Shown: one piece after another, positions 26,658 to 35,447 of the stretch
How the letters are laid out: each line of letters begins with the position of its first letter
Position numbering within the stretch: the stretch's first letter is position 1
Assembly (NCBI GenBank): GCA_026914155.1
Contig: JAPPGH010000049.1
Span: 1-64,000, forward strand
DNA: 64,000 nucleotides
Direction of reading: 5' to 3'
Origin: Candidatus Palauibacter rhopaloidicola
GTDB taxonomy: Bacteria > Gemmatimonadota > Gemmatimonadetes > Palauibacterales > Palauibacteraceae
Translations under genes and position numbers: made by a program
Notes under the pieces: model-generated
What the model was told of the DNA's origin: nothing
The model's input: only the letters and a program-made list of their open reading frames with translations
Databases searched by the model: none

Positions 26658-27281
26658 TCAGAATCCGGAGAGGATGGCATCCGCGCGGCCGACGAGGGCC
26701 CGGTTGAGCGACAGCCATGCCTCCACCGTCGCGGGATCCGCCCAGCCCGACGCGGCCGCCGCCGCCAGCCCCGAACCTTCCGGCCAGGGGCGACGCTCGA
26801 CGAATTCCAGCACGCCCTCGAAGGCAGAGAACACGGTCGGGTCCACCTCGGCCCCGATAGAGGCGAGACGTTCGGAGACGGCCCGCCACTCCGCCCGCGT
26901 CGCCGCGTCCGCGGCCAATTGGGGCAGGCGCACGGCACCGGCGAGAGAGCCGCCCAGTGGGTCGCCGGAGCCCGCCGACGCACCCGGCACGATCCACGTC
27001 ACGATCTGCCCCTCGAGCCCGAAGCGGCGGAACTCCTGCAGGCGGTAGAAGAGGGCGAGGGCGAGTTCGCGCTGCAGCCGGGCCGACTCGTCCGCCTCCT
27101 GCGTCAGCCGCCCGAGCCGCTCGTCCTGCCGCGCCACCATGCTCGCCAGCAGGTCCGCGGTCTCGCCGTCGGCTCCCGAAGCCGCACCGCGCCCTCCGCC
27201 GAGTGCGACCCCGGCGGCGGCGCCCACGAGAAGGCCCGCAAGCAGACCCGCGACCGCGGCCGGAACCGGCTTCACCGGCAT
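26658..27281 (-). CDS. Membrane-anchored protein of unknown function
   Basis: A 207-aa protein with one N-terminal transmembrane or uncleaved signal segment (AAVAGLLAGLLVGAAAGVAL), then a helical region rich in Arg/Glu (about 45-90, coiled-coil-like) and a second helical domain to the C-terminus. I do not recognise the family. It lies 22 bases after the S9 peptidase stop and 16 bases before the FG-GAP lipoprotein, all on the minus strand, so the three probably form an operon for exported products. Confidence 0.65.
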   Translation of the reverse strand: MPVKPVPAAVAGLLAGLLVGAAAGVALGGGRGAASGADGETADLLASMVARQDERLGRLTQEADESARLQRELALALFYRLQEFRRFGLEGQIVTWIVPGASAGSGDPLGGSLAGAVRLPQLAADAATRAEWRAVSERLASIGAEVDPTVFSAFEGVLEFVERRPWPEGSGLAAAAASGWADPATVEAWLSLNRALVGRADAILSGF

Positions 27282-27303
27282 GCCGCCTCAGGCGTTCTGC
27301 GCA

Positions 27304-29862
27304 TTACCCGCGACCGCCCTCCGTCGTCGTGTGGGCGCCCTCGCCGGCGGCGCCTTTCACGTAGCGGTCGAACCAGTCGATCCAGCGGGCCCACATGTCG
27401 AGGTTGTTCTCGATCGCGCGCGGCGTGTGCGACTCGAAGGGATACTCGAACAGCGCCGCCGTCTTCCCGAGTCCGGTGAGCGCCTGGATCATGCGCCTCG
27501 ACTGGATGGGATAGGTGCCCGAGTTGTTGTCGTCCGCCCCGTGGTAGAGGAGGAGCGGCGTGTTGATCTGGTCCGCCTTGAAGAACGGCGACATCTCCAT
27601 GTACACGTGGGGCGCTTCCCAGATGTCGCGCGGCTCGGCCTGGAACCCCATCGGCGTGAGCGAGCGGTTGTAGGCGCCGTCCCCCGCGATCCCCGCCTTG
27701 AAGAAGGGCGTGTGCGCGAGGAAGTTCGCGGTCGCGAAGGCGCCGTAGCTGTGGCCGCCGTGCCCGATCCGGTCCATGTCGACGACGCCGAGCGCATCCA
27801 CCGCGCGGATCGCGGCGTACATCCCGTCGACCATGTTCGAGATGTAATAGTCGTTGTAGTTCTCGCCCACGATGGGGATATCGGGATAGACGATCGCGTA
27901 CCCCTGCGTGAGCCAGATGTCGGACCAGCGCAGCCACGTCAGGTTCGTGTACGCGTTGTGGTTGCGCGCGCGGATCGTCGCGTTGTCGAAGTCGTCCTCG
28001 CTCCGGTACTCGCGGGGATAGGTCCAGAAGACGGCGGGCACCCGAGTGCCCTCGACGTAATCGACGGGGAGCGACACCCGCCCCTGGATCTCCAGCCCGT
28101 CCCGGCGCGTGAACTCGAAGTCGATGCGGCGCGCGGCGGTGAGTTGCGGGAACGGATCCTCGTTCCGCGTCAGGTTCTCCATCCCGCCGTCCCGGGTCCA
28201 CAGGTAGCTGTCCGGGAACGTGTTCTTCCCTTCCCGGCTCACGACCATGCGCTCGAGATCGGCGTCGAGCGGGACGAGCGGCCGGTCGAAGCTGTCCCGC
28301 GAGCCCTCGAACAGGCGCTCGGTGACTCCGTCGGGAATCGACAGCCGGTCGACGAAGGGCTGCGGCCGGAAGTCCTCCTTCCACCCGTCGCCGCGCAGGT
28401 AGGCGCTCTCCCCGCCGGAAGACACCCGGGCGTACTCGAGCCCGTTCCCGGTCCGGCCCGTGAGGAGGTCGCCCGGCAACTCGACGGCGTCGCCCGGGTC
28501 GTGGAACGGGACCAGCGTGTGTCCCTCGGGGTCGGCGCCTCCCAGCCCGTAGTGCACGAGCGCCGCATCGCCATCCCGCCGCACGTCGGCGAAGGCGTGG
28601 CGGCCGTCCGCGGAGTAGGTGACGCCCGAGATCCGGTCGTCGCTCGTCGCCACGACCTCCGCATCGCCGTCGCCGAACGGGGCGCGCAGCAGCATGATGC
28701 GGTCGGGGCGGTCGTCGTCCCCGTCCGCCCCGTTTTCTCCGTCTTCCCCGTCCTCGGCCTCCGCGCGCTGCAGGTAGGAGATCCCGCTCCCGTCCGGACG
28801 CCACGTCCAGTCGCGCGGGTCCCCGCCCGATCCGCCGCCGCGTGCGCTTTCCCGCAGATCCCGCTCCTCCAGCGTGGCGAGCACGGCGCCGCTCGCCACC
28901 TCGATGACCTCCGTGACGCGCGGGAAGCCGGTGTAGCTCGCGATGTAGGAGAAGGGTCGCGCGAGGCGCGTCGCCATCACGTGCCGCCCGTCGGGGCTCA
29001 CCGACAGCGACTCGTACATGCCCGGCTCGCCCACCGCGCGCGCGGGGCCGCCAGGCGTCAGTTCCACGATCTGGCTGCGCGTGTAGTACTCGAACAGGTC
29101 CGCGCCGTGCTCGTCCTCGAGCAGGAAGGGCATCGTGCGCGTCGGCGTGGCCTCCGCCCGCGTGTGTCGGATCGTCGGCCCCGACGGCAGCGCCGGAGAC
29201 GCGGGCGGGGATCCGCGGTCCGCCGGGGCCGCGAGGGTGAGGACCGAGCCCGAAGGCGTCCACTGCAGCATGCGCGAAGGCGCGGATCCCTGGCCCCGCG
29301 ACGCGGTCCCGATGGCAGTGATCGCGTGTACGTCGCCAGCCGGCGTCACGCTCCCGTCGCCCGTGTCCGCGACCCAGACTTCCGTGCGCTCCTCGAGGTG
29401 CGCGAGGAAGGCGAGCCGCGACCCGTCCGGCGACCACATGAGGTCGCTCACGTAGATCCCGTCCGGCAGGTCCACATCGATGTAGGTGCGGTCGCTCAGC
29501 GAGTAGAATCGGAAGCCGTACAGGCCGTAGATGTCGAGGTGCCACGGGCGGTCCGTACGCGCCCGGATCTCCAGCATCCCGAGACGCAGCGTTTCCTCTC
29601 CCACCTCCGTCAGCGTCGAAAGCTCCGTGGAGAGCGGCACGACGAAGTGATCTCCGTCCGGACTGACCTGGTCCAGCGTCGCGTAGTTGGGGTCGGTCGC
29701 GAACAGCGCCTGCACCGTCGCATCGGGCAGGATGTACCCCTGCGCGATGTCGAGCCCGGCCTTCTCCTCCCCGTCCTGGGCGGCCAGCGGCAGAGGCGCG
29801 GCTCCAGCCGACGCCAGAACCAGAGCGAAGAGGACGGGAAAGCTGCGGAAGATCCTCATCAT
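27304..29862 (-). CDS. Exported S9-family serine peptidase
   Basis: 852 aa. A signal peptide (MMRIFRSFPVLFALVLASAG, cleaved near PLAAQ) is followed by a beta-propeller domain with WD40-like/Tol-B segments (SPDGDHFVVPLST, WSPDGSRLAFLAH, VSPDGRHVMAT) to about residue 590, and an alpha/beta-hydrolase domain. The nucleophile is in GHGGHSYGAFATANF (about residue 705), the acid in GADDNNSG and the histidine in FESHTPRAIE. This is prolyl-oligopeptidase/acyl-aminoacyl-peptidase architecture and probably degrades peptides in the periplasm. Of the two adjacent ATGs, the first at 29862 has GGGAG four bases before it. Confidence 0.92.
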   Translation of the reverse strand: MMRIFRSFPVLFALVLASAGAAPLPLAAQDGEEKAGLDIAQGYILPDATVQALFATDPNYATLDQVSPDGDHFVVPLSTELSTLTEVGEETLRLGMLEIRARTDRPWHLDIYGLYGFRFYSLSDRTYIDVDLPDGIYVSDLMWSPDGSRLAFLAHLEERTEVWVADTGDGSVTPAGDVHAITAIGTASRGQGSAPSRMLQWTPSGSVLTLAAPADRGSPPASPALPSGPTIRHTRAEATPTRTMPFLLEDEHGADLFEYYTRSQIVELTPGGPARAVGEPGMYESLSVSPDGRHVMATRLARPFSYIASYTGFPRVTEVIEVASGAVLATLEERDLRESARGGGSGGDPRDWTWRPDGSGISYLQRAEAEDGEDGENGADGDDDRPDRIMLLRAPFGDGDAEVVATSDDRISGVTYSADGRHAFADVRRDGDAALVHYGLGGADPEGHTLVPFHDPGDAVELPGDLLTGRTGNGLEYARVSSGGESAYLRGDGWKEDFRPQPFVDRLSIPDGVTERLFEGSRDSFDRPLVPLDADLERMVVSREGKNTFPDSYLWTRDGGMENLTRNEDPFPQLTAARRIDFEFTRRDGLEIQGRVSLPVDYVEGTRVPAVFWTYPREYRSEDDFDNATIRARNHNAYTNLTWLRWSDIWLTQGYAIVYPDIPIVGENYNDYYISNMVDGMYAAIRAVDALGVVDMDRIGHGGHSYGAFATANFLAHTPFFKAGIAGDGAYNRSLTPMGFQAEPRDIWEAPHVYMEMSPFFKADQINTPLLLYHGADDNNSGTYPIQSRRMIQALTGLGKTAALFEYPFESHTPRAIENNLDMWARWIDWFDRYVKGAAGEGAHTTTEGGRG

Positions 29863-30019
29863 CGAACTCCCGGGACGAGGGGGGGATGGGCGAAGGTGCA
29901 AGCTGGACCCCTCCGACGACACTCCGCAAGCGGGTATGCGCGGCGCGCGGGGCACGTCTACGTTGCGGCGGCCCGCAACCTCGGCCGCACCATCGAACCA
30001 CCCCGACACGGGAGGACAC

Positions 30020-30541
30020 GTGAGGCTTCAGCCGCGCCCGCATCGCCCCCACCTGCCGCCAGGCGTGTATCTGGCCGGCCTCGCCATCTGGCTGGGCTTC
30101 GGATGCCAATCGGCCCCCGCGTCGTTGACGGAAGAACATGCCGCGGCGATCCGCGACAGCGTGGCGGCGGCGCTACAGGAGTTCCGAGACCTCGGGACGG
30201 CGGCGGACTGGGAGGCCGTGGGCGACTTCTACTCCGAATCCCCGAACTTCCGCTTCTACGAGAACGGCGCACTCCAGTATCGGAGCGCGGCCGATGTCCG
30301 GGCCGCCCTCGGAGCGTTTCCTCCGGAGACGCGCATCCGGACGGACTACCGGGATACGGATGTCGTGTCGCTGGCGCCGGGACTTGCCCACGTCCGCGCC
30401 CGCTTCGAGAGCACCTTCACGAGCCCCGACGGGTCGGCCTTCGGCTTCGGCGGAGCCGTGACGATGATCTGGGCGCACGAGACCGGAGGCTGGCGGATCC
30501 TGAGCGGCCACTCCTCGGCTCCGGTTCCACGAGGCGGATAG
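30020..30541 (+). CDS. SnoaL/DUF4440-like lipoprotein
   Basis: 173 aa from a GTG preceded by GGGAGG. A basic N-terminus, a hydrophobic stretch and GFGCQS form a lipoprotein signal. The mature part is an NTF2-like fold of the DUF4440/SnoaL-like kind: EEHAAAIRDSVAAALQEF, WEAVGDFYSESPNFRFYENG, VVSLAPGLAHVRARFESTF and a closing WAHETGGWRILSGHSS. The substrate or ligand is unknown. The TPR gene starts six bases after its stop, so the two are co-transcribed; it diverges from the S9 peptidase. Confidence 0.8.
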   Translation: MRLQPRPHRPHLPPGVYLAGLAIWLGFGCQSAPASLTEEHAAAIRDSVAAALQEFRDLGTAADWEAVGDFYSESPNFRFYENGALQYRSAADVRAALGAFPPETRIRTDYRDTDVVSLAPGLAHVRARFESTFTSPDGSAFGFGGAVTMIWAHETGGWRILSGHSSAPVPRGG

Positions 30542-30547
30542 GCACTC

Positions 30548-31117
30548 ATGACGGACAGCGTTCCCCCGGAAACCGGCGCGGCGCTCCGCGATGTCGTCGA
30601 GTCGCTCGTCCGGAAGGGGATGACCGCCCGGCTGGAGGACCGGCCGGACGATGCGATGCGGCACATGAAGGCGGCCGTCGCGCTCGCCCGCCGCGGCGAG
30701 GATCCGCTCGCGCTCGCCCGCGCCCTTCACGGGCAGGCGAACGTCGAGCGGGACAGGGGGGAAGCGCGCGCGGCCGTCGCTCTGTACCTGGAAGCCGTCC
30801 CCCTCTGCCGCCAGGGGGACGACCCGCTCGTCTTCGCCCACACCGTGCGTCACCTGGGGGACGTCCTCCGGGAACTGGGCGACCTCACGAAGGCGGCACG
30901 ATGCTACGCGGAATCGCTGGCCGTGTACCGGGCGGATCCGGCCGCCCCGCCGCTCGATGTCGCCAATGCCGTGCGGTCCGCGGCCATCCTGTGCGAGGCC
31001 CAGGACGATCCCGACCAGGCCCGCCTGCTATGGACAGAGGCCCGAGACCTGTACCGCCGGGCCGGCGTCGAGGCCGGAATATCCGAGAGCGCCACCCGTC
31101 TCGAACGCCTCGGCTGA
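30548..31117 (+). CDS. Cytoplasmic tetratricopeptide-repeat protein
   Basis: A 189-aa all-helical protein without signal peptide. TPR-like units are visible: DAMRHMKAAVALARRGEDPLALARALHG, GEARAAVALYLEAVPLCRQGDD, GDLTKAARCYAESLAVYRAD, DPDQARLLWTEARDLYRRAG. About four repeats form a solenoid, suggesting a protein-protein adaptor. Function is unknown. It is immediately downstream of the DUF4440-like lipoprotein gene. Confidence 0.78.
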   Translation: MTDSVPPETGAALRDVVESLVRKGMTARLEDRPDDAMRHMKAAVALARRGEDPLALARALHGQANVERDRGEARAAVALYLEAVPLCRQGDDPLVFAHTVRHLGDVLRELGDLTKAARCYAESLAVYRADPAAPPLDVANAVRSAAILCEAQDDPDQARLLWTEARDLYRRAGVEAGISESATRLERLG

Positions 31118-31239
31118 CATCCCGCCGGGGGCGACGCCCGACGCCGCTCCGTCTTGCCAGAGCGGCACGTTTCGACCACCCTGAATCGGATTGGCGGTCT
31201 CGATCCGCCGCGAGGGAAAATTCCGAGGAGGGCGCGCAA

Positions 31240-32604
31240 ATGCTGCGGAAGCACGGTCTGAACCGTCGGGCGTTTCTGAAGAGCACGGGAGCCACCGCCG
31301 TTCTGGGCGCCGTGGGCGCGCGTTCGGCGCTCGCGAGCGAGGTCGCCGCGACCGATGTCGCCCCCGCCGCGTTCGGCGGCGCCCGCGAGGAATTCGACTT
31401 CGACGAGGTCTACGACCGCCGCGGGACCGACTGCGTAAAGTGGGACCGCGCCATTGAGCAGTTCGGCCCGGAGCTCGAGGTCGGCATGGGGATCGCCGAC
31501 ATGGACTTCCGCGCCGCACCCTGCATCACCAAGGCGATCGCCGAGCGCGCCGCGCATGAGAACTGGGGCTACCAGCACCGCGACAGTTCCTTCACCGACG
31601 CGGTCGTGGCCTGGAACCAGCGCCGTTACGACCTCGACATCGACCCATCGACAATCGTCTGGACCAGCGGCGTCCATCCCGGGATCATCGCGGGGCTGCA
31701 CACCTTCGCCCCTCCCGGCAGCCGGGTCCTGATGACGACGCCGACCTACAACGGCTTCTACTCGGACCTCCGCTTCGCGCGCAATGTCGCCGAGGACAGC
31801 GAGATGAAGGTCGTCGACGGCGTCTACGAAATCGACTGGGACGACTTCGAGCGCCGCGTGCAGCGCGTCCACGCCTTCATCCTCTGCAACCCCCAGAACC
31901 CGACCGGAAACTGCTGGTCGGCGGAGGACATGACGCGCATGGGCGAGATCTGTCTCGAGCACCGCGTGCCGGTGCTCTCTGACGAGATCCACTGCGATTT
32001 CGTGACGAAGGGACAGAAGTACACGCCGTTCGCCAGCCTCGACCCGAAGATCGTCGACAACAGCGTCACCTTCAAATCCAACAGCAAGACCTTCAGCCTC
32101 GCCGCCAACAAGGTCGCCTGGTACTTCTCGACCAACCCCGCCTTCATGGCGCGCCTGCGCCAGTACACGCGGGCAGACCTCAGCACGCTGGGCATGTACG
32201 CCGCCCGCGCCGCCAACAACGAGGGCGATGAATGGCTCGACCAGCTTCTCGTCTATCTCGACGGCAACCACGACCTCACCGAGTCCTACATTGGGGAGAA
32301 CGTGCCAGGCGTGAAGTACACGAAGGCGCAGGGCACCTTCCTCGCCTGGCTCGACATGGGCGGGCTGATGGACCGCATCGACGCGCAGGGGAAGGCGGAC
32401 CATGAGAACCGGACCGCCGCGACGCCGGTGTCGCCCGAGAGCGTCCTGCAGCGCTGGCTGGCCGAGAACGCGCGCATCTATCTCAACAACGGGCCCAGCT
32501 ACGGGACCGGGGGCGAGAGGCACATGCGGATGAACATCGCGACCTCGCGCACGCTCGTGAAGCGCGCCCTCGACAACCTGTCCAGCGCCGTCGCGGAGCT
32601 CTAG
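31240..32604 (+). CDS. Tat-exported PatB/MalY-like PLP aminotransferase
   Basis: 454 aa, fold type I PLP enzyme. A twin-arginine signal (NRRAFLKSTGATAVLGAVGA, mature from about residue 33) is followed by the class I/II aminotransferase core: WGYQHRDSSFTDAV, VWTSGVHPGIIAGL, LCNPQNPTGN, LSDEIHCDFV, FKSNSKTFSLAANKVAW with the Schiff-base lysine, and RMNIATSRTLV at the C-terminus. The sequence is closest in pattern to cystathionine beta-lyase/PatB (MalY) proteins, so a C-S lyase or aminotransferase acting on amino acids outside the cytoplasm is possible. GAGGAGGG precedes the ATG. A PLP enzyme exported folded through Tat is unusual but known. Confidence 0.88.
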   Translation: MLRKHGLNRRAFLKSTGATAVLGAVGARSALASEVAATDVAPAAFGGAREEFDFDEVYDRRGTDCVKWDRAIEQFGPELEVGMGIADMDFRAAPCITKAIAERAAHENWGYQHRDSSFTDAVVAWNQRRYDLDIDPSTIVWTSGVHPGIIAGLHTFAPPGSRVLMTTPTYNGFYSDLRFARNVAEDSEMKVVDGVYEIDWDDFERRVQRVHAFILCNPQNPTGNCWSAEDMTRMGEICLEHRVPVLSDEIHCDFVTKGQKYTPFASLDPKIVDNSVTFKSNSKTFSLAANKVAWYFSTNPAFMARLRQYTRADLSTLGMYAARAANNEGDEWLDQLLVYLDGNHDLTESYIGENVPGVKYTKAQGTFLAWLDMGGLMDRIDAQGKADHENRTAATPVSPESVLQRWLAENARIYLNNGPSYGTGGERHMRMNIATSRTLVKRALDNLSSAVAEL

Positions 32605-32651
32605 AGACGGACCCGGCGGCAACGGCGGCGGCAACAGGTAGAAGCCCGGAC

Positions 32652-33065
32652 GTGACGCGCGCGGTCGCCTCCTTCGAGGTCACCGGCTGGGACCAGGGCG
32701 AACCCGAGTCCGACGCCGGGGGGCCGACCCTCTCGCACGCCACCGTGCTGAAGCGGTTCGGCGGGGACCTCGTGGCCGAGAGCGAGGCCCGGCTCCTCAT
32801 GTGCCAGGCGGATGTGGCGGATATCACGGCGGGAGCAGGCTACATCGCCCGCGAGGTCGTGCGGGGCGCGCTCGGCGGGCGGGAAGGGACGTTCGTCATG
32901 CAGCACTGGGGGCTGAGCGCGGATGGCCGCGAACGGACGGGCGGACAGATCGTGCCGGGGTCGGCGACCGGCGATCTGAAGGGACTGACGGGCTCCGTAG
33001 AGATCGCCGTCGACGGCGACGGAGCGCACACGCTGACGATCGACTACGAACTTCCGGACGCGTGA
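32652..33065 (+). CDS. DUF3224-like protein
   Basis: 137 aa, no signal peptide. The pattern FEVTGWDQGEPESDAGGPTL near the start, HATVLKRFGGDLVAESEARLLM, FVMQHWGL and LTIDYELPDA at the end is that of the DUF3224 beta-barrel family, whose function is unknown. It starts with GTG at 32652, 47 bases after the PLP enzyme. Confidence 0.78.
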   Translation: MTRAVASFEVTGWDQGEPESDAGGPTLSHATVLKRFGGDLVAESEARLLMCQADVADITAGAGYIAREVVRGALGGREGTFVMQHWGLSADGRERTGGQIVPGSATGDLKGLTGSVEIAVDGDGAHTLTIDYELPDA

Positions 33066-33187
33066 GGCGGCGGGAGACGCCGCGACGCGGCATGACGCCT
33101 TGCCGCCCGCTTCCGGTTTTGACACCGTAACTTCAGCGCAATGCCGGACGAGGCAGACCGGCGTTTCTACCTGAGAGGGATAGTACG

Positions 33188-34795
33188 ATGAAAAGATGGT
33201 TCCCGATGCTTCCGGCGTTCCTCCTCGGCGCGATGCTGGCGACGGTTCCGGCGCAGGTCGAGGCGCAGTTCGACGAGGTCGGATCGATCACCTTCCCGAC
33301 CTCCGCCACGGGCGAGGCCCAGCAGCACTTCCTCCGGGGCGTGGCGATCCTGCACAGCTTCGGCTGGAAGCAGGCGCGGGAGCAGTTCCACGCGGCACAG
33401 GAACTGGACCCCGACTTCGCGATGGCCTACTGGGGCGAGTCGCTCGCCTACAATCACCCGCTCGTTTCCCAGATGGATCCCACCGAGCCGCGCAAGGCGC
33501 TGGAAAGGCTGGGGGCGACGCCAGCCGAGCGGCTCGCGAAGGCGCCGACGGATCGGGAGAAGGGCTTCCTGAAGGCGGTCGAGATCCTGTGGAGCGAACA
33601 GGACCACGTCGACCGGCGCGTGGGGTACATGGAGGCGATGCGCGACCTGTACGAGGCCCATCCGGAGGACTCGGAGATCGCGGCCTTCTACGCCCTGTCC
33701 CTCCTGAGCGCGACGTCGGCGACGCGCGACCTGAGCAACCGCTGGAACGTGATGGCGGGGGCGATCGCGCTGCGCCTGTTCAACGCCAATCCGCTGCATC
33801 CCGGCGCGGCGCACTACACGATCCACTCCTTCGACAATCCGATCATGGCCCCGCTCGCGCTGGACGCGGCCTACGCGTTCGCGGACATCGCGCCGGCCGT
33901 TTCCCACGCGCGGCACATGCCGACGCACATCTTCATCCAGCACGGCATGTGGGAACGCGTGTCCGGCAACAACCAGTCGGCGTACGATGTGGCGCAGGAG
34001 CTGTGGCAGCCCGGCGACGCCGTGGGCGACGCGGTGCACTCGCTCGACTGGGGCCAGTACGGCGACCTCCAGCGCGGCGACTACGACAAGGCGCGGCTGT
34101 GGATGGACCGCCTCGCGGACATGGTCGACAACGAGGGCTTCGCGACGACGGGCGGGGCCCGGGGCGCAGCCGGCATCGCGCGGGCACAGGGCGCGGTCTC
34201 GCTCCTCAAGGCGCGCTACATCGTCGAGACCGAGCAGTGGGAGACGCAGCCGATCACGGAGGACTCCCGGGCGCACGAACTCCTGGCCACGGGACTCAGC
34301 GCCCACCGCATGGGCGACCAGGCGATCGTCACCGAGGCGGAGGCCGCCCTGAAGGAGCTGTCGGACGGCGAGGGCTACACCCACGTCATGCACAAGCAGG
34401 TCGGAGCGCTCCGGCACGCGGCCATGGGGCACCCCGACGTGGCGATCGGTCTCATGGACGAGGCGGAGGCGGAGGTTATGAGCATGGCGCCGCCGCGCGG
34501 CTCGGCGAGCCCGGTCAAGCCGCTGCACGAACTCTACGGCGAACTGCTGCTCGAACTCGGGATGCCCGACAAGGCGGTCGAGAAGTTCGAGACGTCGCTG
34601 CTGCGGATGCCCAACCGGCCGCGTTCGCTCCTCGGCCTGGCCCGGGCGCACGCCGCCAACGGTGACGCGGTCCTCGCCGCCGAGGCGTATGCGAAGGTCG
34701 CGGATCTGTGGAGGGGTCTTGCGCACGCCGGCCTCATGGAAGCCGAGGCCTTCCTGAACGAGGCCGAGAGCGAGGGGAACCAGGGGAACCGGTAG
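33188..34795 (+). CDS. Exported TPR-repeat protein
   Basis: 535 aa. A signal peptide (MKRWFPMLPAFLLGAMLATV, cleaved near VEAQ) precedes a helical solenoid: FLRGVAILHSFGWKQAREQFHAAQELDPDFAMAYWG and YEAHPEDSEIAAFYALSLL at the N-terminus, GAAHYTIHSFDNP in the centre and LLRMPNRPRSLLGLARAHAANGDAVLAAEAY at the end. The AHYTIHSFD block is a recurring signature in a family of exported TPR proteins; no enzymatic role is established. GAGAGGG precedes the ATG. A repeat copy lies in the convergent gap downstream. Confidence 0.85.
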   Translation: MKRWFPMLPAFLLGAMLATVPAQVEAQFDEVGSITFPTSATGEAQQHFLRGVAILHSFGWKQAREQFHAAQELDPDFAMAYWGESLAYNHPLVSQMDPTEPRKALERLGATPAERLAKAPTDREKGFLKAVEILWSEQDHVDRRVGYMEAMRDLYEAHPEDSEIAAFYALSLLSATSATRDLSNRWNVMAGAIALRLFNANPLHPGAAHYTIHSFDNPIMAPLALDAAYAFADIAPAVSHARHMPTHIFIQHGMWERVSGNNQSAYDVAQELWQPGDAVGDAVHSLDWGQYGDLQRGDYDKARLWMDRLADMVDNEGFATTGGARGAAGIARAQGAVSLLKARYIVETEQWETQPITEDSRAHELLATGLSAHRMGDQAIVTEAEAALKELSDGEGYTHVMHKQVGALRHAAMGHPDVAIGLMDEAEAEVMSMAPPRGSASPVKPLHELYGELLLELGMPDKAVEKFETSLLRMPNRPRSLLGLARAHAANGDAVLAAEAYAKVADLWRGLAHAGLMEAEAFLNEAESEGNQGNR

Positions 34796-34814
34796 CGCCC
34801 CCCCCGTTCACCCC

Positions 34815-34840
34815 GCAGCAGGGGTTTTACCACGGGCTGC
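34815..34840 (-). repeat. Stop-adjacent repeat, copy D (convergent gap)
   Basis: Read on the minus strand, GCAGCCCGTGGTAAAACCCC with a TGCTGC end starts 24 bases after the stop of the 34865-35347 gene. GCAGC/GCTGC arms can pair. It separates that gene from the convergent TPR gene, and it is the best match to the family consensus. Confidence 0.65.
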
Positions 34841-34864
34841 CGGGGGTCCGGGACCGGATCCGGC

Positions 34865-35347
34865 TCAGTAGAGCGCGAACAGATCCAGGATGGGGACCCT
34901 CAGCAGCGCCGACCGGCCCGTCCGGACCCTCACGAGCACGTCGAGGGTCTGGAGGGGCCGGAGTTTTTCCGCCGCTGCCAGCAGTTCCTGCGGGACGGCG
35001 ATATAGACGAGGCCGTCCCCGGGATCGGGCGCCCGCGCGAGCAGGAAGGGCTCCCCCTCGTAGAAGTCGATCCGCTCCGGTTCGGCCCGTTCCAGCGACA
35101 GGAACCGTACGGTCCAGCGGAGGCGCGCGCCGGCATACTCGTCCGGGTTCGCGCGTAGCGCGGCGGCCGAGACGCCGGCCAGGACGCGGCCGTCGACACC
35201 GACCGTATCACCGTCGGTCACGACTTCGCGCACCTGCGCGGCGGCGGGGGGCGGGGCGTACGCACACACCAGGACGACGGGCAGGAGAAGCCGGCGTCGC
35301 AAGCGACCGCGACGAGACGTTTTTCTGGTAAGGATCCGGTCCTCCAC
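34865..35347 (-). CDS. Exported protein of unknown function
   Basis: 160 aa from a GTG. A long basic n-region (SRRGRLRRR) and LLLPVVLVCAYAPPPAAAQ form a signal peptide, cleaved near AAAQV. The mature part is a beta-rich domain (VGVDGRVLAGVSAAALRANPDEYAGARLRWTV, LLARAPDPGDGLVYIAVP, VLVRVRTGRSALLRVPILDLFALY). I do not recognise the family; the pattern of a fold bound to periplasmic or surface complexes is suggested by the signal only. It diverges from the outer-membrane-like protein across 100 bases. Confidence 0.68.
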   Translation of the reverse strand: MEDRILTRKTSRRGRLRRRLLLPVVLVCAYAPPPAAAQVREVVTDGDTVGVDGRVLAGVSAAALRANPDEYAGARLRWTVRFLSLERAEPERIDFYEGEPFLLARAPDPGDGLVYIAVPQELLAAAEKLRPLQTLDVLVRVRTGRSALLRVPILDLFALY

Positions 35348-35367
35348 CTACATTCCTCGCGCCGCGA

Positions 35368-35394
35368 CCCCGTCGTGAGACTCGTGAGACGGGG
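35368..35394. promoter_or_regulatory. Inverted and direct repeats in a divergent promoter region
   Basis: CCCCGTC (35368-35374) and GACGGGG (35388-35394) are perfect arms, and the span between them contains a direct repeat of CGTGAGAC. The site lies between two divergent genes for exported proteins and could be a shared operator. Confidence 0.35.
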
Positions 35395-35447
35395 CCGTTC
35401 CCGTTCGAGATCCGACTCACCCAAGATATGGAATTCGCGTCAACCCG

